A DNA stretch of 26,990 nucleotides, from contig JBILVB010000034.1 of NCBI GenBank assembly GCA_044370695.1, positions 1-26,990 on the forward strand, in the 5' to 3' direction. The first letter of the stretch is position 1, and every line of letters begins with the position of its first letter. The notes beneath the pieces were generated by a model. That model had not been told where the DNA came from. It did no database searches and saw nothing but the letters and a program-made list of their open reading frames with translations. The stretch comes from JBEIFW01 sp044370695. Its GTDB lineage: Bacteria; Actinomycetota; Acidimicrobiia; Acidimicrobiales; Ilumatobacteraceae. Shown piece by piece: positions 1 through 6,767 of the stretch. The position numbers and the translations under genes are program-made.

Positions 1-2
1 TG

Positions 3-731
3 GAGCAGGTGGCGTTGGTCGCGGACACCGAAGAGCCTGCCGAGGGCGCCGACGCCACCAAGGTCACGCTGATGACCCTGCACGGCGCCAAGGGTCTCGA
101 GTTCCCGCTCGTGTTCCTCGTCGGGATGGAGGAGGGCGTGTTCCCGCACACCCGGGCGCTCACCGAGCCCGACGAGCTCGAGGAGGAGCGGCGGCTCGCA
201 TACGTGGGGATCACCCGGGCGATGCACAAGCTCCACGTGAGCCACGCTTGGAGCCGCACGATGTTCGGTGCCACGCAGTACAACCCGCCGTCGCGGTTCC
301 TCGACGAGATCCCTGCCCAACTCGTCGAGCACGTGGGTGAGCGGGCGCGGCGCAGCAGCGAAGCGGGGGCGTGGCGGCGCCGAGACCGGGACGACGACTG
401 GGGGGACCGCTCGAGGGGCGACCGTTCCTGGGGTGAGCGCAGCCAAGGCCGGCGGGCCCTGTCGAGCTTCGATCCCGACGACGACGCCGCCGAGCGCCAC
501 CGCGAGCGGGTCGTCGAGGCTGCGCTCGGCGCCGGTCGGTCGGCACCGAGCGGGGCCGAGGCCCTCCGCCTGTCCGTCGGCGACGACGTCCGCCACGCCA
601 CGTTCGGCGACGGAGTCGTGCTCGAACTTCGCGGCAGCGGGGACAAGGCCGAGGCCCGCGTCCGGTTCGCTGCGAAGGGCGACAAGACGCTCCTGCTCGC
701 CTGGTCGCCCCTGGAGCGGATCGCTCGCTGA
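3..731 (+). CDS. pcrA: ATP-dependent DNA helicase PcrA/UvrD family, C-terminal part (5' end outside window)
   Basis: This is the 3' end of a superfamily 1A DNA helicase, an ATP-driven 3'-5' translocase used in nucleotide excision repair and replication-conflict resolution. The open frame runs in from the left edge, so the first base used is only the reading phase, not a start codon. Seen: helicase motif V (HGAKGLEF, then VFLVGMEEGVFPH) and motif VI (EEERRLAYVGITRA) near the front. After these comes a charged linker rich in Arg, Asp and Trp with loose W-G-D/E-R-S repeats. The end has the small beta domain typical of PcrA C-termini (VRHATFGDGVV ... SPLERI). In PcrA that domain is known to contact RNA polymerase. 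The ATPase N-terminal half is not in the window. UvrD is the alternative name; the C-terminal domain favours the PcrA label. It is convergent with the hydrolase gene, with 44 bases between stop codons. Confidence 0.93.
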   Translation, partial: EQVALVADTEEPAEGADATKVTLMTLHGAKGLEFPLVFLVGMEEGVFPHTRALTEPDELEEERRLAYVGITRAMHKLHVSHAWSRTMFGATQYNPPSRFLDEIPAQLVEHVGERARRSSEAGAWRRRDRDDDWGDRSRGDRSWGERSQGRRALSSFDPDDDAAERHRERVVEAALGAGRSAPSGAEALRLSVGDDVRHATFGDGVVLELRGSGDKAEARVRFAAKGDKTLLLAWSPLERIAR

Positions 732-775
732 CGGCCGGACGCGCCGAGCCGGGGGCCCCGGGCCGGAACGGGGGA

Positions 776-1654
776 TCAGACCCGGTATGTCGCAGCGCCG
801 CTGACGTCGACGGACCAGCCGTCACCGTCGGCGACGATGTGGCCGGCGCCCGGTCCGCCCCAGTGGGTGCCGATCACCAGCGTGCCGCCGCTGTACCGGG
901 ACAGGAACGCCCGGCGCGTCTCGGCGGCTCGCGTCGGATCCGTGTCGAATGCCGACGAAAGCCCGACCTGGGCGATCTGGATGGGCGTGTGGATCATGTC
1001 GCCGGTGATGACCGCCTGTCGTCCGCCGGATTCGATGACGACCGACACGTGGCCCGGGGTGTGCCCCGGGGTCGGATCGAGGCGGACGCCGGGACACACC
1101 GCGTGATCCATGGCGACGAGCTCGGCCTGACCGGCTGCCACCACGGGGGCGACGGAGTCCCCGAAGATGTCGTCGCCGCCCTCGTAGCCCGTGTCACGCC
1201 AGTGCTCGAACTCGGTTCGTGCGAACAGGTAGCGCGCGTTCGGGAAGGTCGGGACCCATCGCCCGTCGACCAGACGGGTGTTCCAGCCGACGTGGTCGAC
1301 GTGGAGATGCGTGCACAGCACGACGTCGATGTCTTCGGGTGCGTACCCGGCCTCGGTGAGGCGCTCCAGGAACGGGAGCTGGAGCTTCGCCCAGCCCGGA
1401 TTCGCCCGCGGCTTGTCATTGCCGACGCACGTGTCCACGGCGATCCGCACGCCGCCGACCTCGACCACCAGGCACTGGACGCGCTGCAGGAGGTAGCCGG
1501 CTTCGTCGACGAAGTGCGGGGTGAGCCAGCGGTGCCGCTCCGCCATCGCGGCGACGTCGGCCTTGGTGACCGATGCGAACAAGAAGCGAGGCGACGTGGG
1601 CATCTCGCTCTCGATCACCGCGGTGATCGTGGCGTTCCCGACGATCCAGCGCAT
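776..1654 (-). CDS. Metallo-beta-lactamase-fold hydrolase
   Basis: A 292-residue metal-dependent hydrolase of the metallo-beta-lactamase superfamily. Seen: the metal-binding THLHVDHVGWN motif at about residues 115-125 (HxHxDH type), a downstream GHTPGH at about 199 supplying the third-block histidine, TGDMIH with the bridging aspartate, and GTHWGGP near the C-terminus for the last histidine. No signal peptide or membrane helix is visible, so it is probably cytoplasmic. The family includes lactonases, glyoxalase II-like thioesterases and other esterases; the sequence does not show which substrate is used. The ATG at 1654 is chosen because it overlaps the stop codon of the upstream acetyltransferase as TGATG, which implies translational coupling. 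An in-frame GTG two codons earlier is the alternative. It shares a transcript with the GNAT gene. Confidence 0.9.
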   Translation of the reverse strand: MRWIVGNATITAVIESEMPTSPRFLFASVTKADVAAMAERHRWLTPHFVDEAGYLLQRVQCLVVEVGGVRIAVDTCVGNDKPRANPGWAKLQLPFLERLTEAGYAPEDIDVVLCTHLHVDHVGWNTRLVDGRWVPTFPNARYLFARTEFEHWRDTGYEGGDDIFGDSVAPVVAAGQAELVAMDHAVCPGVRLDPTPGHTPGHVSVVIESGGRQAVITGDMIHTPIQIAQVGLSSAFDTDPTRAAETRRAFLSRYSGGTLVIGTHWGGPGAGHIVADGDGWSVDVSGAATYRV

Positions 1655-2217
1655 CAGCACGCCCCCGCCGGCCGCCGGCCGCCGCCGTGTTCCCACTCGA
1701 ACCGCAGCAGTCCGAGGATCAGCACGTCGTCGTGCCCGTTCGGGCCGTGGAGGCGTCCTTCGGGAGCGAAGCCGAGGGCGTGGAACACGTGCAGGGCTCT
1801 GGCGTTGTGTGCGTACACGTCGAGTCCGATCCGGTCGATGGGCAGGTTCGCGAACACGTAGTCGATCACGAGTCGAAGAGCGTCTCGGCCGAATCCCTTG
1901 CCGGCCCACGACGGTGCCAGAGCGATGCGGAGGTTGCAGGTGCGGTGCACCTCGTGCCAGTCGGTGAGCGCGCACTCGCCGAGGAACGCGCCGCCCGCGG
2001 CCGACTCGATGGCGAGATCGAGCCGGTCGGTCTGCGCGCTCCGGGAGCGGCACCACTGCTCGACCTGGTCGAGGGTGAACACGTCGTGGGTGCCGGTGAG
2101 CCGGCGCGTGTCGGCGTCCTCGAGCAGGGCCAGGAGGTCGTCGGCGTCGCGCAGAGCCAGGGGTCGCACGGTGACCCGTCGGCCCCGCAGTGTCGGCTTG
2201 TCGGCGAAGCTGACCAC
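1654..2217 (-). CDS. GNAT-family N-acetyltransferase (RimJ/RimL type)
   Basis: A 187-residue acetyl-CoA-dependent acetyltransferase of the GNAT superfamily, in the subgroup that acetylates protein N-termini or small amines. Seen: the N-terminal beta strand and Arg-rich start (TLRGRRVTVRPLALRDADDL), the central strand LGECALTDW, the acetyl-CoA pyrophosphate loop as APSWAGKGFGRDALRLV at about residues 122-138, and the C-terminal block DVYAHNARALHVFHALGF. Substrate is not predictable. The GTG start at 2217 has no Shine-Dalgarno; a -10-like GAGACT (2230-2225, minus) sits 7 bases upstream, fitting a leaderless transcript. Its stop overlaps the start of the metallo-hydrolase (TGATG). The P450 gene lies 63 bases upstream on the same strand. 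Confidence 0.9.
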   Translation of the reverse strand: MVSFADKPTLRGRRVTVRPLALRDADDLLALLEDADTRRLTGTHDVFTLDQVEQWCRSRSAQTDRLDLAIESAAGGAFLGECALTDWHEVHRTCNLRIALAPSWAGKGFGRDALRLVIDYVFANLPIDRIGLDVYAHNARALHVFHALGFAPEGRLHGPNGHDDVLILGLLRFEWEHGGGRRPAGAC

Positions 2218-2280
2218 GCCGAGCAGTCTCGCGCCCGCGCTCGGTCCTCTACGGACTCTCCCGGCGAACGGGTGGTCGGC

Positions 2281-3522
2281 TCAGTCGGCGGGGGCGAGTT
2301 CGTAGCGGATCGGGAGCCGCTTGAGGCCGCCGACGAACAGGGTCTGCATCCAGGCCGGATCACCGTCGAGCTCGATCGAGCGAAGCCGGGGGATCAGCTC
2401 CCGGAACAACGCTCGGAGCTCCATGCGGGCCAGCAGGTGGCCCAGGCAGTAGTGGACGCCGAACCCGAAGGCCAGCTGCTTGTTCGGGGTGCGACCGACG
2501 TCGAAGCGGAAGGGGTCGTCGAAGACCTCCTCGTCACGGTTCGCCGACGGGTACGACAGCATGACGGCGTCGCCGGGCCGGAACTCGTGGCCGCGCAAGG
2601 TGTACGGCACCGTTGCGTTGCGCATGAAGTGCTTGACCGGCGTGGTCCAACGGATCATCTCGTCGGCCGCCGTCGTGAGCAGGGACGGGTCTTCCTGCAG
2701 CCGTCGCAACTGATCGGGGTGCTCGACGAGGGCGTGCAGCCCGCCGGCCATCGACGACGCCGTGGTGTCGTGACCGGCGGTGGCGGTGATCACGTACATC
2801 GAGATCTGTTCCATCGCACCGAGCGGCTGGCCGTCGACGGTGGCATTGGCGATGACCGACGCCAGGTCGTCGGTCGGGTTGGCCTGGCGCTGTGCGGTGA
2901 GCGCAGTGAAGTAGGCGAAGAAGTCCATGATGACCGCCTCGAGGTCTTCGAGGCTCTGGCCTCGGCTGAGCTCGGGATCCGACGCGCCGAACAGTTCCTG
3001 GGTGAGCTTCAGCATCCGCGGGTAGTCGGACTCGGGCAACCCGAGGATGGCGAGGATCACCTGCAGCGGGTACTGCACGGCGATGTCCCGGGCGAAGTCG
3101 CACCGGCCGTCGAGGGCCATCATCTTGTCGACCGACGCCCGGGCGAGCTCGGCGAGTCGAGCGTCGAGACGGGCGAGGTTCTTGGGGAGGAACCAGTCCG
3201 CCACGAGGTTGCGGATCACGCGATGCTCGGGATCGTCGAGGTGGATCAGCGTCCGGAGCATCTCGCCGTTCGCCGCGCGACGCCGATCGGCCTCCCGGTT
3301 GGCGATGACCGGCCGAGGGGCGTTGTGCCACTCGTCGTTGTGGAGCTCGATCTCCAGCACGTCGGCGTGCTTGGTGATCACGTGGAACGGTGCGAAGTCG
3401 GGGTGCTCGACGAGGTGGATCGGGTCCTGTCGTCGCAGCGTCGTACAGGCGTCGTGGAACAGGACCTCGTCGGCGTAGGCGGAGGGCGTGAGGAAGACGA
3501 GACCGGCCTGCTCGGGAGTCAT
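2281..3522 (-). CDS. Cytochrome P450 monooxygenase
   Basis: A 413-residue soluble bacterial cytochrome P450, a heme-thiolate monooxygenase that needs a separate ferredoxin/reductase. Seen: the I-helix oxygen-activation motif AGHDTT at about residue 250, the K-helix ExxR (EMIRW) near 287, the region PSANRDEEVFDDPFRFDV before the heme loop, and the heme-binding FGFGVHYCLG with the axial cysteine at about 357. No N-terminal anchor is present. The PSANRDE and heme-loop wording resembles actinobacterial CYP124/125/142-type enzymes that oxidise sterol or branched lipid side chains, but substrate assignment is only inference. No ferredoxin gene is adjacent. The ATG at 3522 gives the normal family length; a possible -10 (GATCAT, minus, 3535-3530) lies 7 bases before it. 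Open frame continues far upstream without homology and is not used. Confidence 0.95.
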   Translation of the reverse strand: MTPEQAGLVFLTPSAYADEVLFHDACTTLRRQDPIHLVEHPDFAPFHVITKHADVLEIELHNDEWHNAPRPVIANREADRRRAANGEMLRTLIHLDDPEHRVIRNLVADWFLPKNLARLDARLAELARASVDKMMALDGRCDFARDIAVQYPLQVILAILGLPESDYPRMLKLTQELFGASDPELSRGQSLEDLEAVIMDFFAYFTALTAQRQANPTDDLASVIANATVDGQPLGAMEQISMYVITATAGHDTTASSMAGGLHALVEHPDQLRRLQEDPSLLTTAADEMIRWTTPVKHFMRNATVPYTLRGHEFRPGDAVMLSYPSANRDEEVFDDPFRFDVGRTPNKQLAFGFGVHYCLGHLLARMELRALFRELIPRLRSIELDGDPAWMQTLFVGGLKRLPIRYELAPAD

Positions 3523-3602
3523 GGGCCCGATGATCCCCGGACCGGTGGCCCACCGGCAAGGGGTCACCGTCGCTGTCGGGCCAGCCAGCACCCGTGCACG
3601 CC

Positions 3603-4148
3603 TCACCCGGTCGGTGCGCTGAGGTCGACGATCAACCGACCGGACTCCCGGTTGGCCAAGGCGTCGAACCGATTGAGCCCGTCCCCGGTGCCCGGGTAGT
3701 CCTTGCCGCTGCACCGCCGGTCGACGAATCGCTGGGTCGTCGGGTTCCAGTCGAGGACGCACCGGGTGACGGGGTCCAGGGCCTCGATGGCGACCCAACC
3801 GGTGTACGGGTCGGTGCCGATGTGGTTGACGAAGACCGGCCGGCGGTCGGTCACGAGCGGGTCCTGGAAGGCGAAGGGGCCGAAGCGGCGCACGGACTCG
3901 GCCCGGGATTCGGCCTTGCCCAGGTCGAATTGGGTGTCGGAGATCCGCTGTTCGACGGCACCGGACTCGCTGCCCCGGGACAGTACGAACGACACCCCCC
4001 ACAGCAGCCCGCCGAGCACGGCGAGAAAGACGATGCCTACGACGACGGGGACGACCGCTTGGGCGAACGGCGACCCCAGGCGGGGCTCGCGAGCGGCGAG
4101 TTGCGCGAGCGCCCGGGAACCGCGGCGGGCAGGCGTCGGTGCGGACAT
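3603..4148 (-). CDS. Single-helix membrane protein with a degenerate Rieske-like domain
   Basis: A 181-residue protein: a basic, Arg-rich N-terminus, one membrane helix at about residues 31-57 (AVVPVVVGIVFLAVLGGLLWG), then an outside domain of about 120 residues. I do not recognise a named family. The C-terminal domain contains C130-V-L-D-W-N and F-V-D-R-R-C146-S-G-K-D-Y. In spacing and neighbours this resembles the part of a Rieske domain holding the disulfide cysteines (GC...W...F...CHGS.Y). The Cys and His residues that bind the 2Fe-2S cluster in real Rieske proteins are not there, so it should not carry the cluster. N-in topology and an extracytoplasmic C-domain are inferred. The ATG at 4148 has a -10-like CAGACT 9 bases upstream. 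The P450 gene follows downstream on the same strand after an 80-base gap. Confidence 0.75.
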   Translation of the reverse strand: MSAPTPARRGSRALAQLAAREPRLGSPFAQAVVPVVVGIVFLAVLGGLLWGVSFVLSRGSESGAVEQRISDTQFDLGKAESRAESVRRFGPFAFQDPLVTDRRPVFVNHIGTDPYTGWVAIEALDPVTRCVLDWNPTTQRFVDRRCSGKDYPGTGDGLNRFDALANRESGRLIVDLSAPTG

Positions 4149-4157
4149 GCGCTCCCA

Positions 4158-4163
4158 AGTCTG
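4158..4163 (-). promoter_or_regulatory. Candidate -10 box for the Rieske-like membrane protein
   Basis: CAGACT on the minus strand ends 9 bases before the ATG at 4148, and no Shine-Dalgarno is seen. The wider word GGCAGACTT is also found upstream of the SCP2-like gene (17758), which strengthens the case for a promoter element. No -35 box is obvious. Confidence 0.4.
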
Positions 4164-4204
4164 CCGGAGCGTCGGGCGTTTCGCCCCTCCGGGCGTCGGG
4201 TGCG

Positions 4205-4210
4205 TAGGCT
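4205..4210 (+). promoter_or_regulatory. Candidate -10 box for the B12-binding subunit/sucCD transcript
   Basis: TAGGCT matches the actinobacterial TANNNT -10 pattern and ends 9 bases before the GTG at 4220. Transcription would begin at or next to the start codon, consistent with a leaderless mRNA. It is divergent from the promoter of the minus-strand membrane protein within the 71-base spacer. Confidence 0.45.
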
Positions 4211-4219
4211 CCCGATCTC

Positions 4220-4624
4220 GTGAAGCGCCCGTACCGCATCGTGGTCGCCAAGCCCGGACTCGACGGACACGACCGGGGGGCCAAGACGATCACGAGGGCC
4301 CTGCGCGACCACGGGTTCGAGGTGATCTACACCGGGCTCCACCAGTTGCCCGAGCAGATCGCCGAGGCCGCTCTCCAGGAGGACGTGGACGGCGTCGGGC
4401 TCTCGTTGCTCTCCGGGGCGCACCTCACGCTGTTCCCCCGGGTGCTCGAGGAGTTGCGGTCACGCGGCCTCGACGACGTGCTGGTGTTCGGGGGTGGCGT
4501 GATCCCGAACGAGGACATTCCCAAGCTCGAGGCCATGGGCGTCGCCCGGGTGTTCACCCCGGGGTCCTCGCTCAAGGAGATCTGCGCCTGGCTCGAGGCC
4601 ACCCTCGATCAGCGCGCCGACTGA
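4220..4624 (+). CDS. Cobalamin-binding subunit, methylmalonyl-CoA mutase C-terminal type
   Basis: A 134-residue stand-alone B12-binding domain, homologous to the C-terminal domain or small subunit of acyl-CoA mutases. Seen: KPGLDGHDRGAK with the DxHxxG signature at residues 15-20, where H17 would be the lower axial cobalt ligand. Also present are the second cobalamin-contact segment SLLSGAH, the FGGGVIP glycine loop and the terminal block GVARVFTPGSS. Together with a separate catalytic subunit it would carry out the radical carbon-skeleton rearrangement of methylmalonyl-CoA (or a related acyl-CoA) to succinyl-CoA. No large subunit or MeaB-type chaperone gene is in the window. It lies 41 bases upstream of sucC, whose enzyme uses succinyl-CoA, so co-transcription makes metabolic sense. 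The GTG start is set by the family N-terminus and the absence of earlier homology. Confidence 0.93.
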   Translation: MKRPYRIVVAKPGLDGHDRGAKTITRALRDHGFEVIYTGLHQLPEQIAEAALQEDVDGVGLSLLSGAHLTLFPRVLEELRSRGLDDVLVFGGGVIPNEDIPKLEAMGVARVFTPGSSLKEICAWLEATLDQRAD

Positions 4625-4653
4625 CCGGGCCGAGCGAACCGACCGAGCCGACC

Positions 4654-4660
4654 GAAGGAG
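4654..4660 (+). promoter_or_regulatory. Ribosome binding site of sucC
   Basis: GAAGGAG lies 5 bases before the GTG at 4666. It is one of the few clear Shine-Dalgarno sequences in the window and fixes the sucC start, since the frame is open far upstream. A strong internal site is consistent with sucC being translated from a longer mRNA that includes the B12-binding subunit. Confidence 0.75.
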
Positions 4661-4665
4661 ACCAG

Positions 4666-5820
4666 GTGGACCTGTTCGAGTACCAGGGCAAGCAGTACTT
4701 CGCCCGCTACGGCATCCCCGTCTCGCCCGGTGGCCCGGCCGACACCGTCGACGAAGCGGTGGCCGTCGCAGAATCCGCCGGCTACCCGGTGGTCGTCAAG
4801 GCGCAGGTGCAGGTCGGCGGCCGCGGCAAGGCCGGTGGCATCAAGCTGGCGGCGAACGCCGACGAGGTGCGGTTCCACGCCGGGAACATCCTCGGCATGG
4901 ACATCAAGGGCCACGTCGTCAAGCGGGTCTGGGTCGAGCACGCGTCCGACATCGCCAAGGAGTACTACGCGAGCTTCACGCTCGACCGGTCGGCCAAGAA
5001 GCATCTGTTGATGCTGTCGGCCCAGGGTGGCGTCGACATCGAAGAGGTCGCTGCTACCGACCCCGACGCCATCGTCAAGTTGCACGTCGACCCGGTCGAG
5101 GGGATCTCGGCAGCCGTGGCCCGCCAGGCCGCCGTCGACGCCAAGATCGACGCCGAGGCGATCGACGGTGTGGCCGACATCCTCGTGAAGCTCTACGAGG
5201 TGTTCACCAAGGGCGATTGCGACCTCGCCGAGATCAACCCGCTCATCCTCAAGCCGACGGGCGAGGTGCACGCGCTCGACGCGAAGGTGTCGCTGGACGG
5301 CAATGCCTCGTTCCGGCATCCCGAGTGGGCGGAGTTCCGTGCGACCGAGGAACTCGACGACCGGGAGAAGCTGGCCCGGGACAAGGACCTCCAGTACATC
5401 GGCCTCGACGGTTCCGTCGGCATCATCGCCAACGGTGCCGGGCTCGCCATGTCGACCCTCGACGTGGTCAACCAGGTCGGCGGTAAGGCGGCCAACTTCC
5501 TCGACATCGGCGGTGGCGCCAACGCCGACGTGATGACCGCAGCGCTCGAGGTCATCAACTACGACGAGAACGTCCGGGCCATCTTCATCAACATCTTCGG
5601 AGGGATCACCCGCGGGGAAGAAGTCGCCAAGGGCATCGTCGAAGCGCTGCGCCGCGTCGAGCTCCGCGCGCCGATCGTGATCCGACTCGACGGTACGAAC
5701 GCCGAGGAAGGCCGCCGGATCCTCGCCGATGCCGGGATCCCGGAGTCCAAGCTCATCTCCAAGCCGACCATGCTCGAGGCCGCCCGCACGGCCGTCGCCA
5801 TCGCCAACGGGAGCAACTGA
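4666..5820 (+). CDS. sucC: Succinate--CoA ligase, beta subunit
   Basis: The 384-residue beta subunit of succinyl-CoA synthetase, which couples succinyl-CoA cleavage to nucleoside triphosphate formation in the TCA cycle. Seen: the N-terminal signature DLFEYQGKQYFARYGIPVS and the ATP-grasp core with KAQVQVGGRGKAGGIK at about residues 46-61. The metal/nucleotide segment DLAEINPLIL and DAKVSLDGNASFRHP follow, then the C-terminal CoA-ligase domain with GLAMSTLDVVN, ANFLDIGGGA and FINIFGGITRGEEVAKGI. Length is normal. The GTG at 4666 follows the family N-terminus and a good ribosome binding site. sucD starts 2 bases after its stop, so the two subunits are translationally linked. Confidence 0.98.
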   Translation: MDLFEYQGKQYFARYGIPVSPGGPADTVDEAVAVAESAGYPVVVKAQVQVGGRGKAGGIKLAANADEVRFHAGNILGMDIKGHVVKRVWVEHASDIAKEYYASFTLDRSAKKHLLMLSAQGGVDIEEVAATDPDAIVKLHVDPVEGISAAVARQAAVDAKIDAEAIDGVADILVKLYEVFTKGDCDLAEINPLILKPTGEVHALDAKVSLDGNASFRHPEWAEFRATEELDDREKLARDKDLQYIGLDGSVGIIANGAGLAMSTLDVVNQVGGKAANFLDIGGGANADVMTAALEVINYDENVRAIFINIFGGITRGEEVAKGIVEALRRVELRAPIVIRLDGTNAEEGRRILADAGIPESKLISKPTMLEAARTAVAIANGSN

Positions 5821-5822
5821 TC

Positions 5823-6719
5823 ATGGCGATCTTCGTCGACCAGCACACCAAGGTCATCGTCCAGGGTCTCACCGGCGGCCAGGGTCGCTACCACGGCCTG
5901 CGCAACCGGGCCTACGGCACCCAGGTGGTCGGTGGCGTCAACCCGGTGAAGGCCGGCACCGACGTCGAGGGCATCCCGGTGTTCGCCTCGGTGGCCGAGG
6001 CGGTCGCCGCCACCGGGGCCGACGCGTCGTTCGTCGCCGTGCCGCCGCCGGCAGCGCCCGCCGCGATCCTCGAGGCGGCGGCCGGGGGGATCGGGTTCAT
6101 CGTGTGCATCACCGAGGGCATCCCGGCATCGGACGAGGCGCGGGTGTTCAACACCCTCAGGCGGGACTTCCCCAACACCCGCCTGCTGGGTCCGAACTGC
6201 CCGGGTGTGATCAGCCCCGGGAGGTGCAACATCGGGATCACCGCCGGCGAGATCGCCCAGCCGCCGATCCCGGGCAAGCCGACGGTCGGCATCGTGAGCC
6301 GATCGGGCACGCTCACCTACCAGGCGCTGTACGAGTTGAAGCTGAAGGGGATCGGCGTGTCCACCTGCGTGGGCATCGGTGGTGATCCGGTCCCCGGCAC
6401 GTCGTTCGTCGACTGCCTCGAGCAGTTCCAGGCCGATCCGGAGACCCACGCGATCTGGATGATCGGCGAGATCGGCGGCACCGCCGAGGAAGAAGCCGCC
6501 GAGTTCATCAAGGCGCACGTCACCAAGCCGATGTCGGCGTACATCGCCGGGGTCACGGCGCCGGCCGGCAAGAAGATGGGCCACGCCGGCGCGATCGTCT
6601 CGGGCGGGAAGGGCACTGCCCAGGGCAAGATGGATGCGCTCCGGGCCGCCGGGGTGCAGGTGGGTCTGAACCCGACCGAGGCCGGCGAGTTGATGGCGGG
6701 GATCGTCGCCTCCCTCTGA
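5823..6719 (+). CDS. sucD: Succinate--CoA ligase, alpha subunit
   Basis: The 298-residue alpha subunit, carrying the CoA-binding Rossmann domain and the phosphorylated histidine. Seen: the N-terminal block FVDQHTKVIVQGLTGGQG, CITEGIP at about 97-103, RLLGPNCPGVISPG and the SRSGTLTY loop. The active-site segment is KMGHAGAIVSGGKGTAQGK, with the phospho-His at about residue 253. The C-terminus NPTEAGELM is also typical. It forms the synthetase with SucC in the cytoplasm. The ATG lies 2 bases after the sucC stop; only a weak GGGAG is visible before it, so reinitiation from sucC is likely. Confidence 0.98.
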   Translation: MAIFVDQHTKVIVQGLTGGQGRYHGLRNRAYGTQVVGGVNPVKAGTDVEGIPVFASVAEAVAATGADASFVAVPPPAAPAAILEAAAGGIGFIVCITEGIPASDEARVFNTLRRDFPNTRLLGPNCPGVISPGRCNIGITAGEIAQPPIPGKPTVGIVSRSGTLTYQALYELKLKGIGVSTCVGIGGDPVPGTSFVDCLEQFQADPETHAIWMIGEIGGTAEEEAAEFIKAHVTKPMSAYIAGVTAPAGKKMGHAGAIVSGGKGTAQGKMDALRAAGVQVGLNPTEAGELMAGIVASL

Positions 6720-6755
6720 ACGACACCCGACCCGACGAACGCCCGCAGGTCGCCG

Positions 6756-6761
6756 TAGCGT
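6756..6761 (+). promoter_or_regulatory. Candidate -10 box, leaderless promoter of the zinc-ribbon/propeller gene
   Basis: TAGCGT (TANNNT) ends 6 bases before the GTG at 6768, the spacing expected when transcription begins on the start codon itself. No Shine-Dalgarno is present. It lies in the 48-base spacer after sucD. Confidence 0.55.
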
Positions 6762-6767
6762 GCGACC

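Noticed and set aside
735..767. GC-rich self-complementary stretch between the helicase and hydrolase stops as a terminator
   Set aside because: Only short alternating GGCC/CCGG palindromes are seen, with no single stable long stem. It is at the level expected from base composition.
1687..3699. A 670-codon plus-strand frame opposite the acetyltransferase and P450 genes
   Set aside because: The P450 heme loop, I-helix and K-helix motifs are on the minus strand, and the plus translation lacks domains. It is a composition artefact.
776..4148. Possible biosynthetic gene cluster (metallo-hydrolase, GNAT, P450)
   Set aside because: No core synthase, terpene cyclase, NRPS/PKS or precursor peptide is present. 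The three enzyme classes are common housekeeping or lipid-metabolism genes in actinobacteria.
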